A stretch of 49,953 nt of DNA from Rhodospirillales bacterium (GCA_023145215.1 JAGLED010000018.1:1-49953); one strand, 5' to 3'. Positions 18,726 through 26,261 are shown, numbered from the stretch's first letter. Numbers and translations are program-made. The notes: a model not told the origin generated them from the letters alone.

Positions 18726-19932
18726 TATTTACGGGAATGGCGGAAGTGCCCCGTCGGTGCTGGTGGTGGACGACGACCGCATGGTGTCCGACCTGATGTG
18801 CGAAGTGTCCGAGGGATTGGGCTTCAAGACAGTCGCGGTTTATGACGGCGACGAATTTCTTGAGGCCTACAAGCAGCTTCGCCCGGATATCATCTTGCTT
18901 GACCTCAATCTGCCGGGGCACGACGGCATTGAGTTGATGCGGTACCTGGGCGAGCAGTACTGCCGCTCCAAGATCTTTCTTACCAGCGGCGTGGATGCCC
19001 GAACCCTCGCCGCGGCGGAAAAACTCGGCCAACAGCACAACCTGGACTCAGGCGGGATTCTGCCGAAGCCGGTGACGGTGGAAGCGCTGGAAAACGCGCT
19101 GCGCCCCTTGGGTAGTTCCGGTGCGGAGATCTCCGCCGAAGATCTGAAACGTGCGATCGATAATGACGAATTCATCGTCCGATACCAGCCGAAGATCACG
19201 CTCTTAAGTCGTAACGCGGATGAGATGGACGGTGTCGAAACGTTGATCAGATGGGACCGCCCCGGCGTGGGTCTTGTCGGCCCCGATGAATTTCTCCCCG
19301 CGGTCAGACGCAATGACCTGATGGCGGATGTCACCAAGATCGTCTTCAAGAAAGCCGTTCAAGCACTCAAAGGCTGGATCGACCTGGGGCTGCATTTGAA
19401 CGTAAGCGTCAATTTGGACGGAACGCTGCTGGACGATCTGCAGTTACCGGACCGGCTTCGTGAAATTACGGATGCTTACGAGGTCCCGGCCAACCACATT
19501 ACGGTTGAGATTACCGAAAGCGCGGCGATGGCGGACCCGTCCACGACGCAGGACATCCTGACACGCTTGCGGGTGAAACAGTTCAATGTTTCCATGGACG
19601 ACTTCGGCACCGGTTACTCCTCGCTGGTGCAGCTTTACCGGCTGCCGTTTAACGAACTCAAGATCGACAAGTCCTTTGTCATGGACATCGGCAGAAATGC
19701 CGAAGCTGACGCCATCGTCGAAGTGCTTGCCATGCTCGGCTCGAAGCTGGGTTTGAAGGTATGCGCCGAAGGTGTCGAGACGCAGGCGCAACTGGACCGG
19801 CTTCGCGAATTCGGATGCGATCTGGCCCAAGGATATCTTTTCAGCAAGCCCATCGAAGAGTCGATGATTGCACCACTCGCGCGCGAATGGGCGAAACGCG
19901 CCGTCCCTGCGCGCAAGACTCCGGAACATTAG
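18718..19932 (+). CDS. Response regulator with EAL cyclic-di-GMP phosphodiesterase domain
   Basis: The product has 404 residues. The N-terminal REC domain has Asp62 (ILLDLNLPGHDG), acidic VVDDDRM and Lys in LPKPVT. The C-terminal EAL domain looks intact: ETLIRW in place of EALLRW, NVSVN, VEITES, MDDFGTGYSSL, LKIDKSFV, AEGVET and QGYLFSKP. It is therefore expected to hydrolyse cyclic di-GMP, with activity set by phosphorylation. ATG 18718 has TTGGAGGA 5 nt upstream and lies inside the end of the kinase gene (8-bp overlap), which implies translational coupling. The kinase is its likely phosphodonor. Confidence 0.95.
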   Translation: MNNIYGNGGSAPSVLVVDDDRMVSDLMCEVSEGLGFKTVAVYDGDEFLEAYKQLRPDIILLDLNLPGHDGIELMRYLGEQYCRSKIFLTSGVDARTLAAAEKLGQQHNLDSGGILPKPVTVEALENALRPLGSSGAEISAEDLKRAIDNDEFIVRYQPKITLLSRNADEMDGVETLIRWDRPGVGLVGPDEFLPAVRRNDLMADVTKIVFKKAVQALKGWIDLGLHLNVSVNLDGTLLDDLQLPDRLREITDAYEVPANHITVEITESAAMADPSTTQDILTRLRVKQFNVSMDDFGTGYSSLVQLYRLPFNELKIDKSFVMDIGRNAEADAIVEVLAMLGSKLGLKVCAEGVETQAQLDRLREFGCDLAQGYLFSKPIEESMIAPLAREWAKRAVPARKTPEH

Positions 19933-19946
19933 AAAGAGAGAACGAC

Positions 19947-20321
19947 GTGTCCAGCGTACTTATAATCGATGACGAAAAGAACATCCGGGAACTTTTTTCG
20001 GAGGCCCTCGAGGATGCGGGCTACGACGTCCATCTTGCCGCTGACGGCGATTCCGGCATACGCGCCTTCGACCGTCACGCCCCGGATGTCGTCATTGTCG
20101 ATGTCTTCATGCCGGAAAAAGACGGCATCGAGACGATCCTGGAAATTTCGCTTCGCAAGACGCGGGCCCGTATCATCGCCATATCGGGCGGCGGGTTCAG
20201 TCAAAACTTCCAGTTTCTGGACATGACGCAGCGTCTAGGCGCCGATGTCATGCTCTACAAACCGGTATTGCCGGACAAGATCGTCGCGTGCGTAAACGAA
20301 CTAATCGACCGAACTGGCTGA
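19947..20321 (+). CDS. Single-domain response regulator (REC only)
   Basis: The product has 124 residues and consists of one receiver domain: acidic pair in VLIIDDEKN, phospho-acceptor Asp52 in VVIVDVFMPEKDG, the switch residue in IIAISGGG, and Lys in LYKPVLPDKI. There is no output domain. It begins with GTG 19947, 14 bp after the EAL gene, and the RBS region is AGAAAGAGAG. Such proteins act as phosphorelay intermediates or phosphate sinks, or bind a partner protein. Here the neighbours suggest a link between the hybrid kinase and the EAL or pseudo-EAL proteins. Confidence 0.93.
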   Translation: MSSVLIIDDEKNIRELFSEALEDAGYDVHLAADGDSGIRAFDRHAPDVVIVDVFMPEKDGIETILEISLRKTRARIIAISGGGFSQNFQFLDMTQRLGADVMLYKPVLPDKIVACVNELIDRTG

Positions 20322-20349
20322 GCACGAAGGGCGGAGGGGGAACAAAATA

Positions 20350-21924
20350 ATGGCGTTGAAGCATGCGATTCGAGCGCTTTTCAAACTTCGGGCAAAAAAG
20401 GGAGATGGGGCTTCGGGCCCGCGTGAAAATCGCAACAAGACGCAGAAAAAGCCCGAACAGCACGCCTCCAAGGCCGATGTCCAGACAGCCATAACCGAGC
20501 TCGCAACTCACCTGCGTCAGCTGGCAGCCAACGGCCACGCTGCGGCGGCCGGGTCTATTCAGGTGCTTGGACTGGAAGACACGAAGAAGCATTTCGGACC
20601 CAAATGGCCGCATATAGCCGAGCGGGTCCACCGCGTCATTGCCGACATCATCGAAAAGCGCCTTGCCCGGCACGATAAGTATGCTCGCCTGCATGAGACC
20701 GCCTATGTCATGGTCTTTGCGGGTCTCGACCGCAACACGGCGGCGATGAAGGCCGCTCTGATCGCGGAAGAAATCTCGAAAAGACTTTTCGGCGACAAGG
20801 AGCAATCTTCGCTAATCAAGGTCGGTGTTGCGAAGATCGATACCGAAGATGCCGCGGCGTTCGAATTGCTCGATGCGCAGGCGCTCATCCGAAAGATTAC
20901 CGGTGAAACGGCGAAGCAGGAAAATATCGTTCATGTTGGCCCGGCGACGCCCGGGACCAAAACGTCCGACAAGGCAGATCAAAAACGCGACGGCACTAAG
21001 GCAAAACGCGGTAAGACAAACCGCCCCGGGTCGAGAAAGCCGAGGTTGGGTACGTTGGGCCAACCTGGCAAGGAAAAATACGCTTGGGACGCCGCAGAAG
21101 TTTCGGATGAACCCGCATCCCCGGAATGGATCGCCTTGCGCGAGGAGCTGCTCGTTCCCGAAGAGCTGTTTTTCGTTTATCACCCGGCGTGGCTGGTGCG
21201 GCGGGAGATGATCGCAGCGCATTGTTGTGTGCCGGCGCGGCTTGCCGTCAACGGCACACTGATTACAGGGGGGCGCGCGATGCCGTCGCGCGGACGGGCG
21301 CTTGAGAACTTCGGCCTCGACGTGCTCGGATTGCACAAAGCCCGCACCGATCTGGATGAAGCGGCAACGAATAACTTCGCCCCGGTCGTCGTCATCCCGG
21401 TGCATATCGAGACTCTGGAGACGCCGAAGTTCCGCGATTCGTATGTGGAATGTGCGTCGGGGATCGACGAACAACGCCGCCGGCAGGTGTTGTTCGAGAT
21501 CATGGGTTTTACCGACGAAACGCCGTCGGTAACGTTGGTCAAGGCGATCTCGTATCTGCGCCCATATTGCCGCGAAATTATCGCACGCACCCGGCTCGAA
21601 ACCAGAAACCTGCACCTGCTCAGGGAAATTGGCGTACAGGTCGCAGGTGTCGACTTGGCGAATTTACCGTTCAGGGAACATGAATGGTTCCCAATGGTGA
21701 CGGCGTTTAACGAGCGCGCCGCCAATGCGCGTTTGACGACGTTCGCCCACGGATTAAAGACCCGAAGCAGTGTCAGCGGTGCCGTCGCCGCCGGCTTCCG
21801 CTATCTGGACGGCCGGATCATCGCGTCGCCCGTTGAAAAGCCGTTGCCGAACCGTCCCTGGACGGCGCGCGACGTCTATTCGTCACTCGTGTCGGAATTG
21901 CAGGCAGGAACCGATCCAGACTAG
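20350..21924 (+). CDS. Putative catalytically dead GGDEF/EAL-like protein
   Basis: The product has 524 residues. After a basic N-terminus, residues 45-200 resemble a worn GGDEF domain: HETAYVMVFAGLDRNTAAMKAALIAEEISKRL sits where RxGGDEF and the following helix normally lie, without the GGDEF signature. A charged, low-complexity linker spans about 200-255. Residues 270-500 follow the EAL fold: FFVYHPAWL for YQPIxxL, VVVIPVHIETL for the NVS strand, VLFEIMG for LExTE, TTFAHGLKT for AEGVET, and AGFRYLDGRIIASP for xGxxxxQGxxxxxP. The metal-binding Glu, Asn, DD, Lys and the AEGVET Glu are missing or changed. It lies 28 bp after the REC gene with a GGAGGGGG RBS. The role, perhaps a c-di-GMP receptor or scaffold, is inferred. 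Confidence 0.75.
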   Translation: MALKHAIRALFKLRAKKGDGASGPRENRNKTQKKPEQHASKADVQTAITELATHLRQLAANGHAAAAGSIQVLGLEDTKKHFGPKWPHIAERVHRVIADIIEKRLARHDKYARLHETAYVMVFAGLDRNTAAMKAALIAEEISKRLFGDKEQSSLIKVGVAKIDTEDAAAFELLDAQALIRKITGETAKQENIVHVGPATPGTKTSDKADQKRDGTKAKRGKTNRPGSRKPRLGTLGQPGKEKYAWDAAEVSDEPASPEWIALREELLVPEELFFVYHPAWLVRREMIAAHCCVPARLAVNGTLITGGRAMPSRGRALENFGLDVLGLHKARTDLDEAATNNFAPVVVIPVHIETLETPKFRDSYVECASGIDEQRRRQVLFEIMGFTDETPSVTLVKAISYLRPYCREIIARTRLETRNLHLLREIGVQVAGVDLANLPFREHEWFPMVTAFNERAANARLTTFAHGLKTRSSVSGAVAAGFRYLDGRIIASPVEKPLPNRPWTARDVYSSLVSELQAGTDPD

Positions 21925-22002
21925 CAAACAATACCCGGTTACGCCGAGTTGATCCGGATCATTCTCCTTTGGGACGGCTCCCTCGCGGCAAGTCACGGGG
22001 GA

Positions 22003-22278
22003 TCAATTCTGCAAATCTCGGGCGGCGATGACGTAGACATGCGAACGCCCACGGTCACGGTTATAGGACTTCACCGCCATGTCGTGAATGTGTGCAGACA
22101 TCCTATCGAACGCCGACAGCAAACCCTGTTCGTCCAACGATGTGTCAGGCACCATGCGCAACAGGGCATCCGCTTCCACAAAAAACGTTATTTCGATGGC
22201 GCTGTCATGGCCCCAAAAGCGAACCCGCTGCTGCGCGGGTTCGAATGAACGGCTTTTATTTGGAAAAACAAGTGACAT
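22003..22278 (-). CDS. DUF1488-like small protein
   Basis: The product has 91 residues. The N-terminus MSLVFPNKSRSFEPAQQRVRF, then FWGHDSAIEITFFVEADALL, matches the DUF1488 pattern (FPN-SRS, FWGxD, EIxFxVxxxAL). The middle LSAFDRMSAHIHDMAVKSY and final YVIAARDL also fit. The family's function is unknown. It is the last gene of a leftward run of very small genes and is convergent with the pseudo-EAL gene, 78 bp away. GAAGA upstream is a weak RBS. Confidence 0.85.
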   Translation of the reverse strand: MSLVFPNKSRSFEPAQQRVRFWGHDSAIEITFFVEADALLRMVPDTSLDEQGLLSAFDRMSAHIHDMAVKSYNRDRGRSHVYVIAARDLQN

Positions 22279-22310
22279 AGGTTGTCTTCAAACCAACGAG
22301 GTCCGACAGC

Positions 22311-22505
22311 TTACGTTTTCGGCAAGCCTGCACGTTTGGCCTGCGCAACGGCATCGCTCAACCGGCTGTACTTGAAACCGTCGACATGGAAGCAATCCAC
22401 CGGCTCGTTCGTAATGCCGTATTTGATCATCATCTCCTTAGTGGCGGTCTCATCGGCTTTGCCGACATTCTTTAAGTTCGGTTCGATCACTTTCTTCTCC
22501 TTCAT
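22311..22505 (-). CDS. Small conserved-looking protein, function unknown
   Basis: The product has 64 residues, starting MKEKKVIEPNLKNVGKADETA. The second half reads MIKYGITNEPVDCFHVDGFKYSRLSDAVAQAKR, which has the look of a compact folded domain with a C-terminal helix. ATG 22505 has GGGAA about 7 nt upstream; an ATG 39 bp further up is less likely. It lies 32 bp upstream of the DUF1488 gene. I cannot name a family. Confidence 0.65.
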   Translation of the reverse strand: MKEKKVIEPNLKNVGKADETATKEMMIKYGITNEPVDCFHVDGFKYSRLSDAVAQAKRAGLPKT

Positions 22506-22549
22506 AAAGGGATTCCCGACGGCGACTGACGGTGTTCGAGGCACCGACG

Positions 22550-22765
22550 TTACCCGATACGGTTTCTGGCCAGACGCATGGCGTGGCGCTTCGATTTCTG
22601 ATCGCGGCGGACGAGGCTTTTGAGTTCCGCCGCCAACGTGCCGACGCTCTTCTCCGGCCTGATAACTTCGATTTCCGCCAGATTGAGTTCAATCCTCGGG
22701 GCAACGGTGACGTGGATTTCATCGGTCTGCTCAACCGGATGGAACGACCTGCTTTCGGATTGCAT
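22550..22765 (-). CDS. Small unknown protein of the micro-gene cassette
   Basis: The product has 71 residues. The N-terminal part is beta-like (EIHVTVAPRIELNLAEIEVI), and the C-terminal part is a basic helix (VGTLAAELKSLVRRDQKSKRHAMRLARN). It starts at ATG 22765, with AAGG about 8 nt upstream. That AAGG lies inside the last codons of the small frame just before it. No family is recognised, and support rests on context and RBS. It could still be a chance frame. Confidence 0.45.
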   Translation of the reverse strand: MQSESRSFHPVEQTDEIHVTVAPRIELNLAEIEVIRPEKSVGTLAAELKSLVRRDQKSKRHAMRLARNRIG

Positions 22766-22770
22766 CGCTT

Positions 22771-22887
22771 TTACCTTGTTTCATTCCACGCTGCGACCAC
22801 ATCCGCGACCGCGCCGAATCCGCTCGAGACCGAACTGAACCCGGCACCGGGTCGCGCGATGGGCCGTCTGTCGCCAGACGAATTCAT
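22771..22887 (-). CDS. Candidate 38-residue micro-protein
   Basis: A short frame from ATG 22887 to TAA 22771 encodes MNSSGDRRPIARPGAGF, then a small hydrophobic stretch (GFGAVADVVAAW) ending WNETR. It ends 5 bp before the next ATG (22765), a tight spacing typical of an operon. GGAAG lies about 12 nt before the ATG, which is rather far. Codons are GC-rich like real genes here. There is no homology that I recognise. Confidence 0.38.
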   Translation of the reverse strand: MNSSGDRRPIARPGAGFSSVSSGFGAVADVVAAWNETR

Positions 22888-22922
22888 TGGCGGGCGACAC
22901 TTCCGGATCGGCAGGCGTTATT

Positions 22923-23042
22923 TCAGGACTTTTTGCTCGATTCCTCAGCAGGCACCGCTGCCGACGGTGTAGGGGTAGCGTCGCTTACCGGCTTGGCCGT
23001 TTTGGTCTCTTTCGCTGAGTTGGAAAATTGCTTGAAGGACAT
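22923..23042 (-). CDS. 39-residue micro-protein, first gene of the cassette
   Basis: The frame from ATG 23042 to TGA 22923 encodes MSFKQFSNSAKETKTAKPVS followed by a low-complexity Ala/Pro/Ser/Thr tail ending EESSKKS. An excellent ribosome site, AAAGGGG, lies 7 nt before the ATG. A promoter and an 18-bp palindrome lie just upstream. MSFKQFSN-type starts followed by a disordered tail recur, as far as I recall, in small alphaproteobacterial proteins of unknown role. The product is probably disordered and soluble. Confidence 0.6.
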   Translation of the reverse strand: MSFKQFSNSAKETKTAKPVSDATPTPSAAVPAEESSKKS

Positions 23043-23063
23043 TTGATGCCCCTTTCATATGGT

Positions 23064-23081
23064 GCAGGGAATATTCCCTGC
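23064..23081. promoter_or_regulatory. Perfect 18-bp palindrome, candidate operator
   Basis: GCAGGGAATATTCCCTGC is a perfect inverted repeat without spacer. It lies at about +4 to +21 relative to the start predicted from the -35/-10 pair at 23091-23119, and 22 bp upstream of the first micro-gene. That is a classical repressor position. It could equally form a hairpin at the 5' end of the transcript. I do not recognise it as the site of a known regulator. Confidence 0.65.
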
Positions 23082-23090
23082 TACTCAAAT

Positions 23091-23119
23091 ACTATAACGA
23101 CTTAACAACAGAAACTCAA
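23091..23119 (-). promoter_or_regulatory. Sigma70-type promoter of the micro-gene cassette
   Basis: On the minus strand TTGAGT (23119-23114) and TATAGT (23096-23091) are separated by 17 bp. The predicted start is near 23084, directly before the 18-bp palindrome. The surrounding 150 bp are very AT-rich, unlike the rest of the window. Confidence 0.6.
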
Positions 23120-23231
23120 TATTTATTAAAACAATATAAATTTCACTTTCAGATATTATTTCATAATACCAATTGTGAATTAACTGTTATTTTTCTCGTC
23201 CAAAAATAAATACAATAATTACTTTTCCACA

Positions 23232-23256
23232 AACTAAGTAATAAGTTCTCCGTTCC
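23232..23256 (-). promoter_or_regulatory. Possible EcfG (general stress sigma) promoter
   Basis: On the minus strand GGAAC (23256-23252) is followed after 17 bp by GTT (23234-23232), the spacing used by alphaproteobacterial EcfG promoters. The preferred C before GTT is missing. It lies just past the terminator of the PAS gene and about 190 bp before the first micro-gene, so it would be a second, distal promoter of that cassette. Confidence 0.3.
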
Positions 23257-23266
23257 GCGCACACCG

Positions 23267-23299
23267 AAAAGCCGCCCCCCGTTCATCGGCGGCGGTGTG
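23267..23299 (-). terminator. Terminator of the PAS-domain gene
   Basis: Read on the minus strand, GCCGCC / GGCGGC with an 11-nt loop is followed by TTTT. Outer arms CACACC and GGTGTG extend the pairing around the T-run. It lies 60 bp beyond the PAS gene stop and insulates the micro-gene cassette from it. Confidence 0.7.
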
Positions 23300-23359
23300 A
23301 TGCCGCCCCCCCGTTTGAAGCGACGGGTACGTTAGCGCGCACCCAGTGCGTGCATTCGC

Positions 23360-23938
23360 CTAGTCCCCCGGTCCGACCGGCAGCTTGATCCGCACCACGT
23401 ATTCCGTCGCATCATCGTCGGCGCGGTCGTCCGGCCTGCGGAAGAATACGTAAACACCGAGGAAATGGGCGAGTTCGCGCGCTTCGTCGGCGAGCGGCAG
23501 AAAGACCCGCTCGTAGTGGATGTAGGAACGATCCTCGTGAATGACCCCGGCCGGCCGCACCCAGTAATGCGGCAGACTGTTGTCCGCCATGTTGCGGTAG
23601 ACTTCAATCGCCGCCGCGGTGGTTTCCGCGTCATGGGTTTCGTGCAGGAATTTGCCGGTCAGTTCCATCCCCCAGATGTCGCGAAACGTCGAACCGGCAA
23701 ACCGCCAATAGTAGCTTTCGTCCGGGATCTCGCCGACGCGGTCGGCAATGATCATCCGGCTCGCGATATCGTAGAAGTCCATCAGATCGATCTCGCGGAT
23801 AAGCGGCACCCGGCCTTTTTCCGCAAACAGCACACGCCAGTGCTCAATGACGCGGGCCAGATCGTCGTGCAGTTCGATATCGGGCAACTCACATTGCGGC
23901 AATGCCGGGGCCTCTTCTAAAACGCCAAAAGAAATCAC
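23360..23938 (-). CDS. PAS-domain protein of the alphaproteobacterial small-sensor type
   Basis: The product has 192 residues. The core HWRVLFAEKGRVPLIREIDLMDF, YYWRFAGSTFRDIWGMELTGK and YIHYERVFLPLADEARELAHFLGVYVFF follows the PAS fold of a family common in Rhodospirillales: a stand-alone PAS without an output domain, about 170-200 residues long. No cofactor-binding residue can be assigned. It faces away from the metallo-hydrolase gene with 145 bp between their starts. The role is unknown; it may modulate a partner kinase. Confidence 0.85.
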   Translation of the reverse strand: MISFGVLEEAPALPQCELPDIELHDDLARVIEHWRVLFAEKGRVPLIREIDLMDFYDIASRMIIADRVGEIPDESYYWRFAGSTFRDIWGMELTGKFLHETHDAETTAAAIEVYRNMADNSLPHYWVRPAGVIHEDRSYIHYERVFLPLADEARELAHFLGVYVFFRRPDDRADDDATEYVVRIKLPVGPGD

Positions 23939-24083
23939 TTTGGGTATTACAGCATAGCTACCGCCACCGCCGACGGCGGCAAATACGTAATATCCGCACT
24001 GCGCGAATACGCATGAGAAAACTCAACCTGACAATATACATTTTATGAATGTGTTATCCGCTCTAGGCTGTTACACTGAGCCC

Positions 24084-24959
24084 ATGGATACACATACAGA
24101 TACCCGAACCGACGTCGAAAGTTTCTTCGATCCGGACACCTTCACCCTCACCCACCTGGTCACCGATCCGGCGAGCGGAAAATGCGCGCTGATCGACCCG
24201 GTACTCGACTTCGATCCGAAATCGGGCCGGACCTCGACCAAATCCGCCGATCATGCACTGGCGAGAATACAGGAACGGGGTCTCGACCTCGTATGGGTGC
24301 TGGAAACGCACGTTCACGCCGACCACCTGAGCGGCGGCGACTACATCCGCGACAAAACAAGCGTGAAGATCGCCATCGGTGCCAACGTGTGCACCGTCCA
24401 GAAGACATTCACCGACATTTTCAACATCCACGACGTCAAGACGGACGGCAGCCAGTTCGACCGGTTGTTGGATGACGGTGCCGAGATCACGGTCGGCGGG
24501 CTCAAGGGATATGTGATGTTCACACCCGGCCATACGCCGGCCTGCGCGACCTACGTGTTCGGCGACGCGGCGTTCATCGGCGACACGTTGTTCGCCCCCG
24601 ATTACGGCAGCGCGCGATGCGATTTCCCGGGCGGCGACGGGGAAACCCTCTATCAATCCATGCAGCGGATACTGGCGTTACCCGACACGACACGGTTGTT
24701 CCTGTGCCACGACTATCAGCCGGGCGGACGCCCGCTGGTAACCCATACCACCGTCGCCGATCAACGTGAGAAGAACGTCCACCTGACCGCCTGCACGGAC
24801 GCCAAGGCGTACGCGAAGATGCGCGCCGACAAGGACGCGACCCTGTCGATGCCGGTGCTGATCCTGCCCAGCGTGCAGGTCAACATCCGCGCCGGCCGCC
24901 TGCCCGCGCCCGAAGACAACGGCACCAGCTACCTGAAACTGCCGCTCAACCGCCTCTGA
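24084..24959 (+). CDS. Metallo-beta-lactamase-fold hydrolase, persulfide dioxygenase-like
   Basis: The product has 291 residues. Metal ligands are His76-x-His78-x-Asp80-His81 (ETHVHADHLSGG), with GHTPAC, FIGDTLF and LCHDYQ supplying the rest. The stretch DPVLDFDPKSGRTSTKSADH is typical of the Blh/persulfide dioxygenase branch related to human ETHE1. Such enzymes oxidise glutathione persulfide to sulfite during sulfide detoxification. Start ATG 24084 matches the family; an ATG 39 bp upstream is possible. No BigR regulator or rhodanese is adjacent, so the substrate assignment rests on sequence alone. Confidence 0.88.
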   Translation: MDTHTDTRTDVESFFDPDTFTLTHLVTDPASGKCALIDPVLDFDPKSGRTSTKSADHALARIQERGLDLVWVLETHVHADHLSGGDYIRDKTSVKIAIGANVCTVQKTFTDIFNIHDVKTDGSQFDRLLDDGAEITVGGLKGYVMFTPGHTPACATYVFGDAAFIGDTLFAPDYGSARCDFPGGDGETLYQSMQRILALPDTTRLFLCHDYQPGGRPLVTHTTVADQREKNVHLTACTDAKAYAKMRADKDATLSMPVLILPSVQVNIRAGRLPAPEDNGTSYLKLPLNRL

Positions 24960-25070
24960 GCCCTGATCCGGCGGCACTGGAAGCCCGCCTTTGGTCGTGC
25001 TAACGATATGCTGATCGCGCGCGGGCGTATGGGCCCGCTGCGCCGCCAATTCAGCGACAACGGAGGATCA

Positions 25071-26240
25071 ATGCGCAACGCCGTCATCGGCCTGATCATC
25101 GGAATCGTCGCCGGGATCGTGCTCGGGACCACCGTCATTGCCCCCAGGCTGGCGCAGAACGTGAAAAAGGAAATCGGGCTTACCGAATCCGACGCACCCG
25201 CGCCCAAGGACCTGCCCGATGCCGCCGACACACAGGAACAGGACGCCGGCAAACAACCCGGCCCGGTGCCGGATGCCGTGCGCATTAACATGGCCAGCGC
25301 CTTTGCCGAGGGACTGGTCGGGCACGGCAGCCTCGCCAAGCGTCTCGAAACGAACGTCTGGCGTATCTCGGACGGGCGTCTCGATGTCCGCTTTCACCCC
25401 CCGGGCGGGTTGGTCAAGGAAACCGACGCCCTGGACGCGGTGATCTCCGGGGCCATTGACGCCTACTTCACCGACATGGACGCCCTGGCCGCACGCGATC
25501 CGTCAATGACACTGCTGGCCGGCCCACCCTTCGGCGCCTCTGTGGCGGCGTATCTCGGCTGGATGGCCGAAGGCGGCGGACGCGGGCTGATGCTGGAACG
25601 TATGGCGGAGATGGGCATTGGCGGGGCGGTCTGCGGGATCGTGCCGCATGCTGCCGGCGGCTGGTTCAAGAAACCACTGACAACGGCGGAAGACCTCAAG
25701 GGGATGCGTATTCGCGCGACCGGCGTGCAAGGTGACCTTTACCGCCGCCTCGGCGCCGATGTCGTCGATTTCTCATATTCGGAGACCCTGATCGCAATGG
25801 AATCCGGGCTCGTCGACGGCGCTCAGATCTCGGCCCCGCATGTCGACCTCGCGCTCGGCGCGGCGCGCGGGGGGTGGACCTATTACGTGCCCGGCTGGCG
25901 CACGCCCGCGCGCGTGTTCGTTCTGGCACTTTCGAAGGACAAGTGGGACGCGCTCAGCGAAGTGCAGCGTTCTCAGATCCAGACGGCGTGCAGCGACAAC
26001 ATCCGCCACGCCATCGCCAAGGGCGAGGCGTTGCAGTTCGACGCCTTGAAAGAGATCATCCGGCAAGGTGCCGACGTCCGTCCGTGGCCGGCGGAAATGA
26101 CGGACGCGGCCGAGAAAACCTGGAGCGAAATGGCCGCCGAAATGCAGAAGTCCAGCCGCCCCTATTCGCGCATCCAGAAGTCCTGGCGTCAGTTCGTCAA
26201 AGGGCAATCGATCTGGGAAGAACTGGCGCGGCCGAAATAG
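25071..26240 (+). CDS. Membrane-anchored DctP-type TRAP solute-binding protein
   Basis: The product has 389 residues. An N-terminal hydrophobic segment (MRNAVIGLIIGIVAGIVLG) has no clear cleavage site, so it probably acts as an anchor. An acidic, Pro-rich linker follows to about residue 65. The rest is the DctP fold: GGLVKETDALDAVISGAIDAYFTDMDAL, then LKGMRIRATGVQGDLYRRLGA with the ligand-binding Arg, then WTYYVPGW. GGAGG is about 5 nt before ATG 25071. No DctQ/DctM genes lie nearby; the neighbouring TRAP permease is a TAXI type and convergent. It is therefore an orphan binding protein, perhaps sensory or using a distant permease. Confidence 0.9.
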   Translation: MRNAVIGLIIGIVAGIVLGTTVIAPRLAQNVKKEIGLTESDAPAPKDLPDAADTQEQDAGKQPGPVPDAVRINMASAFAEGLVGHGSLAKRLETNVWRISDGRLDVRFHPPGGLVKETDALDAVISGAIDAYFTDMDALAARDPSMTLLAGPPFGASVAAYLGWMAEGGGRGLMLERMAEMGIGGAVCGIVPHAAGGWFKKPLTTAEDLKGMRIRATGVQGDLYRRLGADVVDFSYSETLIAMESGLVDGAQISAPHVDLALGAARGGWTYYVPGWRTPARVFVLALSKDKWDALSEVQRSQIQTACSDNIRHAIAKGEALQFDALKEIIRQGADVRPWPAEMTDAAEKTWSEMAAEMQKSSRPYSRIQKSWRQFVKGQSIWEELARPK

Positions 26241-26261
26241 GGCCGGGCGTTACCACCACGA

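Noticed and set aside
22532..22972. Rightward 146-codon frame over the micro-gene cassette
   Set aside because: It has no ribosome site or recognisable domain, while the opposite strand has a promoter, ribosome sites and tightly spaced small frames. It remains a weak alternative to the smallest of these.
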